DNA from: Oscheius dolichura
Lineage: Eukaryota > Nematoda > Chromadorea > Rhabditida > Rhabditidae
Length of the DNA: 64,000 nt
Reading direction: 5' to 3'
NCBI GenBank assembly: GCA_932521035.1
Contig: OW051495.1
Span: forward strand, 682,001 to 746,000
The position numbers and the translations under genes were made by a program. The notes below the pieces were generated by a model that saw nothing but the letters and a program-made list of their open reading frames with translations, had not been told where the DNA came from and made no database searches. Below, in pieces: positions 11,635 to 23,800 of this stretch (position 1 is the stretch's first letter; each line of letters begins with the position of its first letter).

Positions 11635-12492
11635 AAATCAATTTTGTATTTTCCCTCTTCGAGTAACGGTTCTTTTTATGGGTTATCCACTGCTTTCTTT
11701 CCGGGCATTTTCCCAAATTGTAATTACTTCCCTCAATTATTGCTGATCTGATTTCTGTTGTTCTCATAATCTGTTTCTTTTAAAAAGAATCCGAAGCAAA
11801 AATACTTCATTATTGAAATAAATCTATCAGAATTCTTCCATCGTACTGTTGGCATTGAAGTCATACTGTTGTTTCCACTACGTAGAATGCGGCGTCTGTC
11901 TGATGTCGGTCTTCCTTCTTTCCAGTTTTTGTGATCACTAGAGAATTTCTTGCTTTTTTGGGCTATGGTGAGCTCATAAGAAAGCCGAACCGTCTCCTTA
12001 GCAATCAGCGATTATTGAAGAGCGATTTCCACATTATTCTCCACATTTTATCTCACGAATTACCATCAAATACTTCTTCTACATCATTCTGCTCTCTAAT
12101 ATTCTGAATGTACCTCGTTTATAACAAAATTTGCGTTTTCTTGGAGAGATAATGCCGAAAGGTACAACATTCGCTTTGAAATAATACTATTGAAAAGAGT
12201 TTCCCCGGATTTTATGAAGTTGGTGAAACCAGTTTCAAATTTTAGAATTCAAAAATCTTCATTTTATCGCGCGTGGTTTGACTTTGTGTTGGGGTACGGC
12301 TGACTCCGGAAAGGTAACTTTGACGCGCACAGCTTTTCCATGAAGGTTTCGTGAAAATCTTTTTTGACCATAATTTCGAGGGTGGTCGATTACCCCTATC
12401 CCCAAATTTTCAGGGATGTAGTCCATAAAATCAAAGCAGGACGAGCACAACAAGTTTTGAAAAATGTCCGCCGTCCACCGTCTGTGCGATTT

Positions 12493-12562
12493 TTGTGGTG
12501 TAGTGGCTAAGAGGCCGGTATTATCATTCGAGAGGTCGGGGGTTCGACCCCCGCTGGGGGTA
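12493..12562 (+). repeat. tRNA-like sequence with Pol III boxes (SINE head or pseudo-tRNA)
   Basis: GTGGTGTAGTGGCTAAGAGG resembles a tRNA D-arm/A box, and GGTTCGACCCC is a perfect B box within a good T-arm (CGGGG-GTTCGAC-CCCCG). The 3' acceptor strand CTGGGGG has no matching 5' strand and the anticodon arm does not pair, so it is not a functional tRNA. T-runs follow within 30 bases and could end Pol III transcription. It lies inside the R6 insertion. Confidence 0.65.
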
Positions 12563-12604
12563 ACTCTTTTTGCTTTTTTGTTTTGAGGTCCTGGATACTT
12601 TCAA

Positions 12605-12690
12605 AATATTTTTGAAGTGTTTTTCGCTGCGGGACCCTTTCGTGGTGGGACCCCAATCCGGAGGTCTGCAGTTCCATCCCACCTCCGGTC
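12605..12690 (-). repeat. R4 SINE-like fragment
   Basis: TTTTTCGCTGCGGGACCC...TTCGTGGTGGGACC matches the reverse complement of 42025-42100. It is one more part of the block inserted in R6. Confidence 0.6.
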
Positions 12691-13189
12691 AATTTCGTTT
12701 GCTTTTTTTGAGCCCGATTCTGTTTTTAAATAAAATACCAGAAATGAGCCCTCATTTTTATCATGGCTAAACAGTGTTGGGGAATGGTGCGCGCGAAACG
12801 CGCAAATTTTTTTTGACTTTTTTAACTGCTGGAGCTGGAATTTCTCAGGGAAACTACTGGAGGCTTTTTTGTTTTGTCTCGTCTCTCTTTTTGTCCAGAT
12901 GTCCAGAATCAAGTGTCTTTTCATACGGCGATTGTTGTGCAGATAACCTTCCTCCAAAACATAAAAAAGTGCAGTGGTTTGATTCTTCAAATTATCGTTC
13001 CCTTTTTGTACATTCCTCCCCTTTCCCCATTATCGCCCTCTTTTTGTTCACTCCTGTCAAACTACAAGGTTTCTTTGAGTTCTCTCTTTTTAAAAAGTGA
13101 TATTTTCTGGGTTATGGTTAGCTAATAAGAACAACGGGCTTTTCCTCAGAATAATGCTCAGGTTGTGCTGCTACATTTCCCATTATTTC

Positions 13190-13440
13190 CCCTGATACGG
13201 TCTCCCCAACGTGTTCCCCTCCTTTCCCGCCACCCGTTAGATCGCCGGCTCTTCTCCAGCTGACCAGCCGAGTTATCTCTGTATCGCGCTCTCTCGCCCT
13301 CGCCCCACTGACTACATCCCGCCGTTGTCCTTCTCTCTCTCACTCCCCCTCGATCAATAGGCACTCGACTGCCATAGCCCCCCTCTTCTACGAGCTCTTG
13401 CCTTCTCCCCCTTTAATACTGCCAGCAGTCTACATTAGTC
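13190..13440 (+). promoter_or_regulatory. Pyrimidine-rich block upstream of elks-1
   Basis: The plus strand is strongly enriched in C and T (CTCCTTTCCCGCCACCC, CTCTCTCTCACTCCCCCTCG). Similar blocks lie at 14550-14830 and in the large intron at 16640-16850 and 18240-18700. T/CT blocks are common in nematode promoters. A role in elks-1 expression is inferred from position and strand. Confidence 0.35.
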
Positions 13441-14474
13441 ACTTCATTTCCATTCTTTCTCTATTTTTTCATTAAAAAATTTGAATTTTCCCGCCATTTA
13501 TTGGAAGAAGTAGGCGAGGAGGAGTGAGAGAAACGTTTGAAAGTTGATCTTTTGGCGCCGGGCCACGCCGGATGGCAAATGACCACTGCGGTTTTATGGA
13601 ACGGCGCCGCCGATTCGGCCCGGCACATTTTCTGTCACTTTCAATTGGGGTACAATTTTCCTAATGCTTTAGGAGGCACACTTATTAGTCTTCGGGGAGA
13701 ATTGGCCCCATTGGTAATCTTCCCGAATTCTTATGTTTTGCGTGGAGTATTAGAGAACCTTCCGATGAAAGTCTCACTCAATAGGCCGAATAGGAGATTT
13801 GAATTCTTTTTGCTTCTCTCAACCAATTTTACCCGCCTCATTTTTCTTGATTGAGAAATAGTAAATCTTTACGACTAATTTGACTGTTTTAGGGGGGCTT
13901 TAGACCTTCAAAATGAAGATTTGAGGGGTTTCCGCTTGAAATACACTGTAAACCGGGTTGCTCACTGTTTTACGGCATCCTTATATTATTTCCAAAGCCC
14001 GGTAATTTATTAAACACAAAAGAGTTACGCTCTCAAACTTGTATGCTTTTTTAGCAAATCAACAAAAAGAAGATCCGCGTTGAAAGTCTATTATGATGTC
14101 TGCCCTTATTTTTTTTTTCAACAATATGAAAATATTATAAATCACGGCAGTCTACGCCTTACAGAATAGAAAGAATCGCATTTAGTCTAATTTTGCAAGA
14201 TGAATAGATGAAAAAAAAATGATGTTTTGACACTAGGTCTAATAGAGAACAGTATAGACATCCTTACTTACCACCTTGCTCAAATGGCCTTACCGACGTC
14301 TACAAAGATCTTCCTTTCCTTGGTTATATTTTCTTCCTATTTTGGCCAGTCTGGCTATTTTTGATCCAAAAAAAATATTGAAAGTTCGAAAAATTAACGT
14401 CAAAGTTTTAATTTTACTAGTGATTCTTTTTTTAGATCTTTCTAGATTCTGTTAAATTTCCCTGCTAGTATTAA

Positions 14475-14535
14475 GTTTTGAATAAAGGCGATCCTCCTGC
14501 CGAGACTTTACGGGTGCAGGAGATCGGACCGAGCC
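14475..14535 (+). repeat. R3 foldback family, half copy
   Basis: TTTTGAATAAAGGCGATCCT then GCCGAGACTTTACGGGTGCA then GATCGGAC equals the right half of the R3 elements at 43512, 45727 and 52360. The left arm is missing. Confidence 0.7.
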
Positions 14536-14831
14536 ATAGAAACCCCGCTCCCCTCTTTCCTTTAATTTCTCTCGCCCCGTTCTGCCTATAAAGCCGTCTC
14601 CCCCTGCCGTAAAAGAGTCATCACTCAAAAGCACTCTCTCCGGCTTCCGCTTCCCCTTCTCTCTCCCGAATAGAGAGAGAGAGAGTAGTCATAAAACTCG
14701 GAGGAGGGCAATGTTCCCCGCAATTAGACAGCCAACTCCCTCTCCTTCTCCCGGCGTCTCCATTTTCTTTCCCCTTTCTATTTGCCCCCTATCTGATATT
14801 GGATACTTTCCCCCCATTCCTCCTCATTTAA

Positions 14832-17800
14832 ATGCCCCGCTCTTTCCAGCTGGATCGTTGGCAGCCGCCGTGGCAGCCTCCAATCGGTGGTGGCGCCACA
14901 GTTACGCGGTATCCACCACAGCGAGGAGACCACAACAGCGCTGGTGGCTATAGATTGCCAGGGGCGAGTTATACCTCTGGAGGGGGATATCATATGGATG
15001 GAGGAGGCGGCATGGCACCCGCACCCGCTCCAGCTCCAAGATCTGGCAGCGTAGGACCATCACATTATGGATATCCGTCGACCAGCACGATGAGAAGGAC
15101 TCTAACCAGGTTGGTTTTCGTTTTTTTTTATTTGGGTTTTAATCTGGCTATTTAACCAAAATTCAAAAAAATTGAGCGGTGAGCAGTTGGATTCTAGGAT
15201 AATGTGTATTTTCCCAAATTTTCCCACCTATTTTCGAATTCCTTTACATTGGAAAAAGTTGCCAAATACGATAGTAAATAAGGTCTTGTTGTTATGAATA
15301 GATGAGTTTTGCTATTGATTCAAGGAAACGGATAATTATTCAAGAATTACACAATGTTTCAACTTTATAATATAGAGGATTCGATGAGTCTTCCATAGTG
15401 AAAGAAATGAATTGAAAACTCGCTCTCATACTAAAACTTATTGAAAGTTATTCGTTTCTTTCCTGTTACCCTAATCTACGTAAAATCAAACGTCCGCCAC
15501 GAAAATTGTTGAAAATAGACTGATGATTTTACAACAGGTTACCATGCATTCAAAAACAGAAATTCATCAAGATGCCAGCAAAATGAAGTCATAGATGGCG
15601 ACAGATTTCAGTTCTAGAATAAAGAAATGCTTCCATCCGTTTATTCGATACTTTGCTGATAAAAGCTTCCTTTTAGTCATCATTACTGAAATTTTTATTG
15701 TTCAAGCTGTCTATTTGACCCTGAAATTATAGGTTGGAGCAGTTTGATCCTCTTTTTTTCAAAAAAATATACGGTCAATTTGTATTTTGAAGAGCATTTG
15801 GGTCATAAATTCCGTAATTTTTAACTTCTGGTCAATTTTGTTTCTTCAAACGGATTAATAGCCAGCAAGAGAGATTTATTTGCTCGTTAACAAAAATACA
15901 ATAATCAATAGCCGATTAGGGGAAAGCACTCAAAGTTTTACTCAAATTTCCAGGCAACACCGCTCGATGGACACGGTTGGACCACTAGACGGGTTGGAGA
16001 TTGCTTTCACTGATAATTTACAGGTAATTCAACTCTTTTTCCTCTCTAGTAAGATAAAATTCCGTTCAGGACCCTCTGAGTGTGAATACCCAGCAGCCAT
16101 TAGGCTCATCATATCCTTCGACACATTATCGGGCTCCACTTTCTAATCCAATCCCCACGCAGCAGGCATTCTGGAGTAGGAACAACGATACGTGAGTACA
16201 GATTTTATTGAAAACTTGATTTTTCTGTTTTACCATGCCTATAAGATTTTCCAACTGGATGAACCATTTGTTACAACAAAGCTTATGGGGGGTGGGGCCC
16301 TCTACAGTATCCTCATATTTTTGTTTGTTTTACCGCTTTATAAGAAAGCAATCTAAAAGAGGGCCTCATTCAATGATAGTTTCTTCTAGATTTGGCACAA
16401 TTCCAAGTTTTTTTTTCTGTTTTGGAATCCTTATAATAGATACGCGGTGTCAAAAAAACTATTCTTCAAAAAAAATCTCAGGAAACCCTAGGAATTAGCC
16501 ATTGGAACATTGTTTACCCTTGTGTTTTCCCTAATATTTTTTGCAAAATTTGTAAAAAAAAAATTTGTTTTGGAGCAGTCATAAGAAAAGAACAAAAGCT
16601 CCATTTCTCAGTAAATAATAGCCAATTTTTGGTCGCATTCAGTTCCTGTCCCTTTCTCAACCCTTGCTACTCCATTTCTCTCATCATCTTCTCTCTTCCC
16701 CCAAAGGTGTCACACAGTCAGGCGTGTCCTTTTCTTTGTTTTCCAATATGGCACCCTGTAGATTGGCGGCGGCTGCCGCCACCTGAACGGCGGCGAAGGA
16801 ATGCGTCGGCCAGACACTCCCTTCCCCTTTTCAGCATATCCTTTTCCAAATACCACGACTAAAACCATCAATATGTTCAATGATGAAAGAGAACTTCATT
16901 ATTTCTATTTTTCGATGAGGATATTTTAACAATTCGTAAAACAGAATTCATTCTTCTCAATACCTTCATTATTGACGGCCTTTGATTGTCCAGAGGAATT
17001 ACCTTGATTGACAGGAATCTCCCCCGCCATCACTGGTGACAACCGAAAGTGTCTATTGGTCTCTTTCCTTCTTTTTTCGGCTTCATAAATTGGCAAAAAC
17101 ATCATAAATTTCCTCGCTTTATGCCAGACTGTCCACTAACGCCTTGTACCGTTTCGATCTTTAGTAGAAGAGATGAAATAGAACATTTTGAAAGAGAGAC
17201 GCCACGTTTCATGCTTTTCTCGGTAATAATCTGAAAAATTCCATGGTTTATTACATCTAGCCGGCATGGTAATCCTTCCTCCACCCTTTGATAACCTCTG
17301 TAATACATAGAACACTTTGTATTAACGTTTTCTTACAGTACCCCTTCCTAATCTAAAGCTTTACAGCTAAAATTAAACTTGAAGTCAATACATCACAAAA
17401 GCAACTTCCAAAATTCTCATAAAGTGTTCGCGGAACAAAATAATAACAAAAAATTGTTTATTGTAATAAGTTTTCTTTGAATTTTCAATGTTTTACACTC
17501 TTCATAAAACAAATTATTACTTTTCACTGGCACTAGAGGATGTTCAGCCGCACCAATTTCAAATTACAGTAAAATAAGTGTGGGAATCCTCTAATGGCCT
17601 CCCGAGTTGGCTACACATCTCAATATTCAATGTCGTAGACGTCTTATTTATTCATAGGACGCTTTCCCAGGCATCGCATTACCCAAAATAGGGCAGGGAG
17701 AAACTAGCAGCATGGCCGGGAGGGAAGGAAACAGAGCAAAAGTTAGAGGAAATGATACAATTTGAAAGTTTTGTTGTTCTTAGGTCTGAATTTATAGAAA

Positions 17801-20800
17801 TCACATTGAAATATCGTAATCGGACAGCTTTCAATATGTCAAAATTACAGTAATCTTTTGTATACATCCGTATGCTTTACTGGAAATGTAAAAAGCCCCA
17901 CGGAGCTGGTTTCCAGTCCGTTGTGGGAATTTCTCTGTAAAAGATCAGAAAAAGAAAATCCAGTAACTTTTTTGCACTAATCCGTTTCATTGGGGAAATA
18001 TCTGCTCCGAACCGTACAGTTTCTACTCATCTTTTCTGCTTTTTAGAGCAAAAACAATTTAGTACATAAACAAATGCTTTATAGTCCGCTTCCAATGGAT
18101 ATTCCCTAGATTTTTACCAGGTTGTTATTCAATTCGGATCATTTTTACCGTTCCAAGAGGCCCTTATATCATCGAGTCAAACAATTTCAGTCAATAGAAC
18201 ATCTTTTCTTCTTATAGTCTAACCTTCTCTGTTCCCTACTAATCCAGGCAGTTGGGTGGCTACAATGATCTCGTCTTCCCCTCCTTAAAATACTTCCCCC
18301 TCCCGCTTAAAATACCTGATCCTTTGCTCTTAATCCGGCCGACTTACACCTTGTGTATGAGTCGCCGCGTCCGGTGTTTGCCTGTCTCTGCCGGGCGTCG
18401 CTCTTGGCCGGAGCTGATCTCCAGCAAGAGCCGTTCATCGGCCGAAACGACAGGGCACTCTATTTGTCCCCCTTCCCTCCCCTCGGTCCTCCCAATTCCT
18501 AAATTCATCGGTCCATTTGCCTTTTCGAGTGAGCGGCTAGCCAGAGAGAGCGGAATGAGGTGTGCGTAATTAGTCTCGTCGTGGCCAAGAGGGCGGTCGA
18601 TTGGGGAGGCGAGAGACAGCGAAAAACGAGGAAAAGAAGAAGAAGAGCCCTTCCATTATCTACCCGGCTACTCTTTTTCCCTCTCCTCCTTAAAATATCC
18701 GATTTTTTGGCGAGAAATGGAGAGAAATATCTGCTTTTTTACCTATCAAGCTCAAAAATGCAATCATAGTTCTGAAATTTTCGATAGACTAGTCTGCTAT
18801 CTGCTACAAACCATAGTAACAACAAATTGAAATTTTTCTCTTATAGGCTTGGAAAAACCTTAAAAATAGAAAATATCAAATAAATTCAATCACTCCAAAA
18901 GCTAGATTGCTTTACTTCTTTCTTCTTTCCATAGGGCGTAATTACAACAGTTTAAAATTTACCGACCGTATTTTTTCTAGATTTTATCCGATCTCTTCTC
19001 CATTATTTCAGAAAGAGGCCTAATCCTATCTTCAGCCAATTCCAAAGCAAAGATCTTTCCTTACAAAGGTTCCACAAAACGGTTCAAAATACGAAAACGC
19101 TTGCACTTTTGGTAACTAAAGCAAGGCAAGGCTTTTCCCCTTTTTTGTTGTTTGGGAGACTTTGGCCACTTTCTTCCTCGCTTGAGATTTAATAAGTCTA
19201 AAAAGATCTTCTGGAGAATTTTTGAAGAAATATGGGAAATCTATAAAATTAGGCACAGTTTTTAGGTTTTATAGTTGATTTTTAGTCATCAAAATGTGCT
19301 CTACTTCAGTCTTTTCCCATTCTCTAAGCGCATATAAAGTATTGATCAACGGAAAATACTTATTTTTATGGTTTTACCTTTCCTATCTATAATGAATCTG
19401 AGCGACAATTTCAATTTGACGACATATAGCTGGTTTAGAACAATGCAAAACTACGACAACGGCGGTCCATCTGGTCTCGGCAGAGCGCCGTATTCTTCAA
19501 CAGAACACGAGCAACTGAAACAGGACTATATGATGGCCATGGAGAAGCTCAACCAGACAATGAACAGCATTAAGACATTCTGGAGTCCAGAACTAAAGGT
19601 TTTTGGGGACTTTTATAGTCAAAAATTGAGAAATTTTAGAGAGAAAGGCAGTTGAGAAGGGAAGAATCCAATCGGCTGGCTCAGTTGGAAAGAATGATGG
19701 GATCCGGGGTAGGAGGTGGCGATATCGGTCAGTTTTTACCCGTCTCTATGGCCGATACAACTGATTTGGAGAATGCAAGGCAAACATGTGGGGGAAGTAC
19801 AAGACGGATAATAACTACCGTACAGAACAGAAAAAAATAAGAACTTTTCGACTATTTTTAGCAACGTATTCGGACCAGTGTTTCACGATACATATCGGTC
19901 GCAAAAATGCGTGACCTCTGTTCATCATCATTTTACATACGTTTATACTCATGATATTATCTTTTTTTTACATTTTTCGCAGATCAACGTGCTCTAAGTA
20001 GCTACAAGAGGGCTGCGCCGCGTCGTGCCAGCCTATCTGTTTTTCCGTATTCTTCGTTTTTTGGTTAGATTCGATAAGAGACGCAACAAGAAACATAGAA
20101 AAGCGTAAATCAAAAAAGCAAAAATCGCAAACTCACTTCTACAGAACAGAACCTCTTGCCCGAGGTCCCGCTACGAACGGGTCCCGCACGGAAAACATGC
20201 GACTACACTTCAGAATACTCAGCAAAAAGCTTTGACCACTCCGGGACTCTAACAGACAGACGGACACCATAGCCGCATAAATTAACTAGATAAGTAGAAA
20301 AAAGAAAAAAAATGGAAATCGCTGGTTTTTGGGTTACTGTAGCTTTTCAAATGAACAGAGGCAATAGCCTGGACGTAGAGAGACAGTTTACGACCAGATA
20401 ACGCCACCAACTTCCGACCGAATATTATTTACCAGTGGAATTGTTTATATCTCCATCTCGAAGTCAAAAAAAGAGCAAAATTTCTGTTCCAGCCCAACTA
20501 CGAATGGAAATAGCGTCTCGAGAAGATAGAATAAGGCAATTGACAGCCATGTTGGACGATCCGATGAGGTCTAATCATGGAATGGGAAGCGGCTTTGCTG
20601 AGTCGAGAATACGGGAACTGGAAGACACAATTATGAGACTTCAGGATCTGATGAAACAGAAAGACCAGGATCAACTGGGACAGATGGTAAGGAACGTTTT
20701 TGGATCGCCTTCATTCGTGGTGTTATCAATTTTGAACTGTTGTAAATTTAATAGAATGGCTAAAACATTTGGTGGACAGATATTGAGAAAAAGCAGCAGT

Positions 20801-23800
20801 ACTAGAAACGGTGAAGCATCGGCAACCAAAAATATTGCGGTATATAAAGAATAAGTGAAGCGTTTAGGATCCGACGGGACGATATGCCCTGGACCAGGCG
20901 TTGAGACGAATAGACGAGAAACAGATGAGAATATCAGAACTGGAAGACGAGTTACATCGGTTGAGGCTACACGGAACCGGACAGCCAAGAGATTTCACCG
21001 ATAAGACCATCTCCAATCATGATATGGTAAGATTTTTGTAGTATTCTGACCTAAAAGTGGGATGAATCCTTGAATTGCTTGCCTAGAGAAAAAGTTCTGA
21101 ATTATAGATTGACCTCATTGTCTTTCAAACAAGCTGGAAAACATTTGAAATACCATGATGTAGCTATGGAACGTATTTTCTTTCATTTATCCCACTGTAT
21201 TCCCGTGTCGTTTGATAAATCCAGATCGAAACTTTCACAAAAACAAAAAAGGGCGGTTTGAATGGGAACTGCACGATGTTTACAACCCGTACTAGTAGCG
21301 CCTATCATCATAAAATAGTGTTTATTCTCCACCCTGCAGTTTCCTTTTGAACTATTCGTAGAACATTCAACCTTTTGTTGAAAATACCCCGGAAAACTAA
21401 TTGTTGATAATCGAACTAATTGATCTCGCAAGGAAACAAAGTTTTCTTCATTAGTTTCCAAATAACTCTCCACCAAAACATCAAAATTTCAAAAATCCCC
21501 AATTTCAGATAACTCTCCGGATGAAAATGGAGCGTTCTGAGGTTGAATTGGCCGAGAGGAAAGCCGAGTTGGCTCAGTGCCAGACAAGGATGAGGACAGC
21601 CGAAGAACAGGCCAACGACATCCGAACACACCTCCAAATAGGCAAGGATCAGCTGACTACCAGGGAACAGCAGTGTGCCCTCCTTCAAGGCGATGTTAGT
21701 CCTTTTTTCTACCTGCACGCTGTTTACAATGCGTACTGTAGTCTTATAAAGAAGAAAAATTCTAGGTTGAAGCCCTGAGACAAAAATTAGAGGCTAAAAA
21801 CGAGCTGATGCAGCAGAAGGAGCAGAGGATTGATAGACTGGAGAAGGAGCTATCTGGGTCCCGTGGGGATGTCCACGACAAGACGGAGCAGCAACGGATG
21901 GGCGAGATAAAAATACAACAGCTACAGGGAAGAATCGACCATCTGGAGACGACACTCCGGGAGAAGGAGGCCGATCTGGACAAGGCTAAAGTGAGTGGCC
22001 GGGATTAGGTCTATGGAATGGATAGAAATTAGATGGGGAACATTTGAAGTACCCATGAAAACTAACAATTCCTTGGGTCAATTTCGACTTCAACGGTTCA
22101 CGGAATAAAAAAAATTTACTTACATTCTATCAAAATGCTTCATGAAACTATTAAAAGTTGTTTTGGCCGGTGGTAATGTTCTTCTGGGATCACATTATGA
22201 AAAATAATCATCACGTACAAAAATATCAATTTCTGCTTTTTTTATATTTCAAGTTGCAAACAAAGAGTTTTAGGCATTCGTAGTAGGAGGTTGTCCTTTT
22301 AGGTTCACAATACACAATATGTATTATTAGCTGGTTATTTCAGATCCGCCTATTGAGCCATCCAGACGTGATAAAAGAAAAAGAACTACGAGAGAGGATA
22401 GAACAACTGGACCGGGAGAAGCGTCGTCTAGAGGATCATATTGATCAGTTGAGGAGGAATTCCGAAAAGGAGCGGGTCGAACAGCAGGAGACATTCCACA
22501 CCGAGTTGCGGCAACTCCGTCTCACGGTAGACAATCTACAGAAAGAGCTGCAGGACCGGGATGTTTTATTGGAATCCCAGAACGAAAAGGTTTGATACAA
22601 TTATGGGAAGAGAGAAACAATGAGGAATGATTTAGATTGGCGATTTGAGTAGGGAAAAATGCGGTCTACAGGAGAAGATTCAAACCTCGTTGGCGGATAA
22701 GGGAACAGGAGAATTGAGGAAAGAGGTGGGTTTCACGACTGACCATGAGTACTACTAGTCATGTAAAATAAAATAGCTATAAAATAAAGTGCCGGAGGAG
22801 CAATTAGAAGAGTACAAAGAAGGCAGGGGCAAGCGTTCTTGGACGCGCCGCGTTACATAACATATCATCTGCCAAAGTTTGTGGGGCTACAGATTGTTTT
22901 GTCCGGGCTGTTGCGATGTGACTGGGTTCATTAGAATCGACTTGACGTGCTCTCCAACTAGGTCTTTGAATTTGTGAAATCGACCGAAAATCACCTGAGA
23001 TACGGACAAAAACACCCGACGCTCCCGTCTACGCTCAAAAACGAGTGCGCCCGAAATTGAGTGCTTTGCCCCTAAAGTATGCCAAAAAGTGGCCTACAAA
23101 ACACTGATAATCGTTCTGGCGTTGTTGGAATAAATTTACCGTCCCTTACATACTATCAGTACAAAGTATTAAAAAAAGGTGCAGTTTGCAAATTAGCAAT
23201 AGAACATAAAATATACACTATATTTCTTCCTGATGTTTGAAATTCCTCCCCTTTACAGGTAGAAGCTGCCCGAATGGAAGTGGACAAGCTGTTGAAAATG
23301 GTCCGTCAGCTGGAGAAGGAGAATCAGCAACTGAACCAGCAGTGCAAGCAGCTTCAGGGAATAATAGACCGCCACGGAGCGGATCCTCACTCGACGGTGT
23401 CTAAAAGCGACACCGGATCACTTTCCCGCCTGGCTAACAGCCAGGGCACCCCGGCGGCGACGAATGCCATGAAGAAACGGTTTGAATTGGTCTTTTTATC
23501 GGGGATATAGACGTTTTTAGGATAGAAGAGCTGGAAGAGGCTTTGAGGGAGTCGGTGAGCATCACAGCGGAGAGGGAAGTCCATCTCTCGCAGCAGAAAC
23601 ATCATCTCCAGCAGATAAACCAACAGGTATGGTCACTTTTAGTGACGCCTTTTGCTATAAAAAGGTACGGCCATTAGACGAACGGAATTATATAGGAAGA
23701 TCAAATCTTTTAAATCCGCCTTGAAATATAGATTATTCAAGGATCGTCATATGTTTTTATACTGCCGTTGTCTTTGCTTACAAAACTATTCACAAATAGC

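Larger units (their letters stand above)
12258..13112 (-). repeat. R6 composite element with an inserted SINE-like block
   Basis: The two flanks, about 12258-12460 and 12955-13105, match in reverse complement and in the same order as a shorter copy at 47292-47590. Examples are ATGGACTACATCCCTGAAAA and CTCAAAGAAACCTTGT. In the 47 kb copy they are only about 50 bases apart, whereas here about 490 bases separate them. That middle contains tRNA-like sequence and a piece of the R4 family, so it is probably a nested insertion. Confidence 0.75.
11635..14831. other. Intergenic: repeats and CT-rich DNA upstream of elks-1
   Basis: After the polyadenylation signal at 11817, the first part is plain AT-rich DNA. 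From 12258 to about 13112 there is a composite repeat. Pyrimidine-rich stretches at 13190-13440 and 14550-14830, a GC-rich patch at 13550-13640, and an R3 half-copy at 14475-14535 follow. I see no coding exon. Confidence 0.5.

Noticed and set aside
12493..12562. Functional tRNA gene
   Set aside because: The B box and T-arm are good, but there is no matching 5' acceptor strand and the anticodon stem does not pair.
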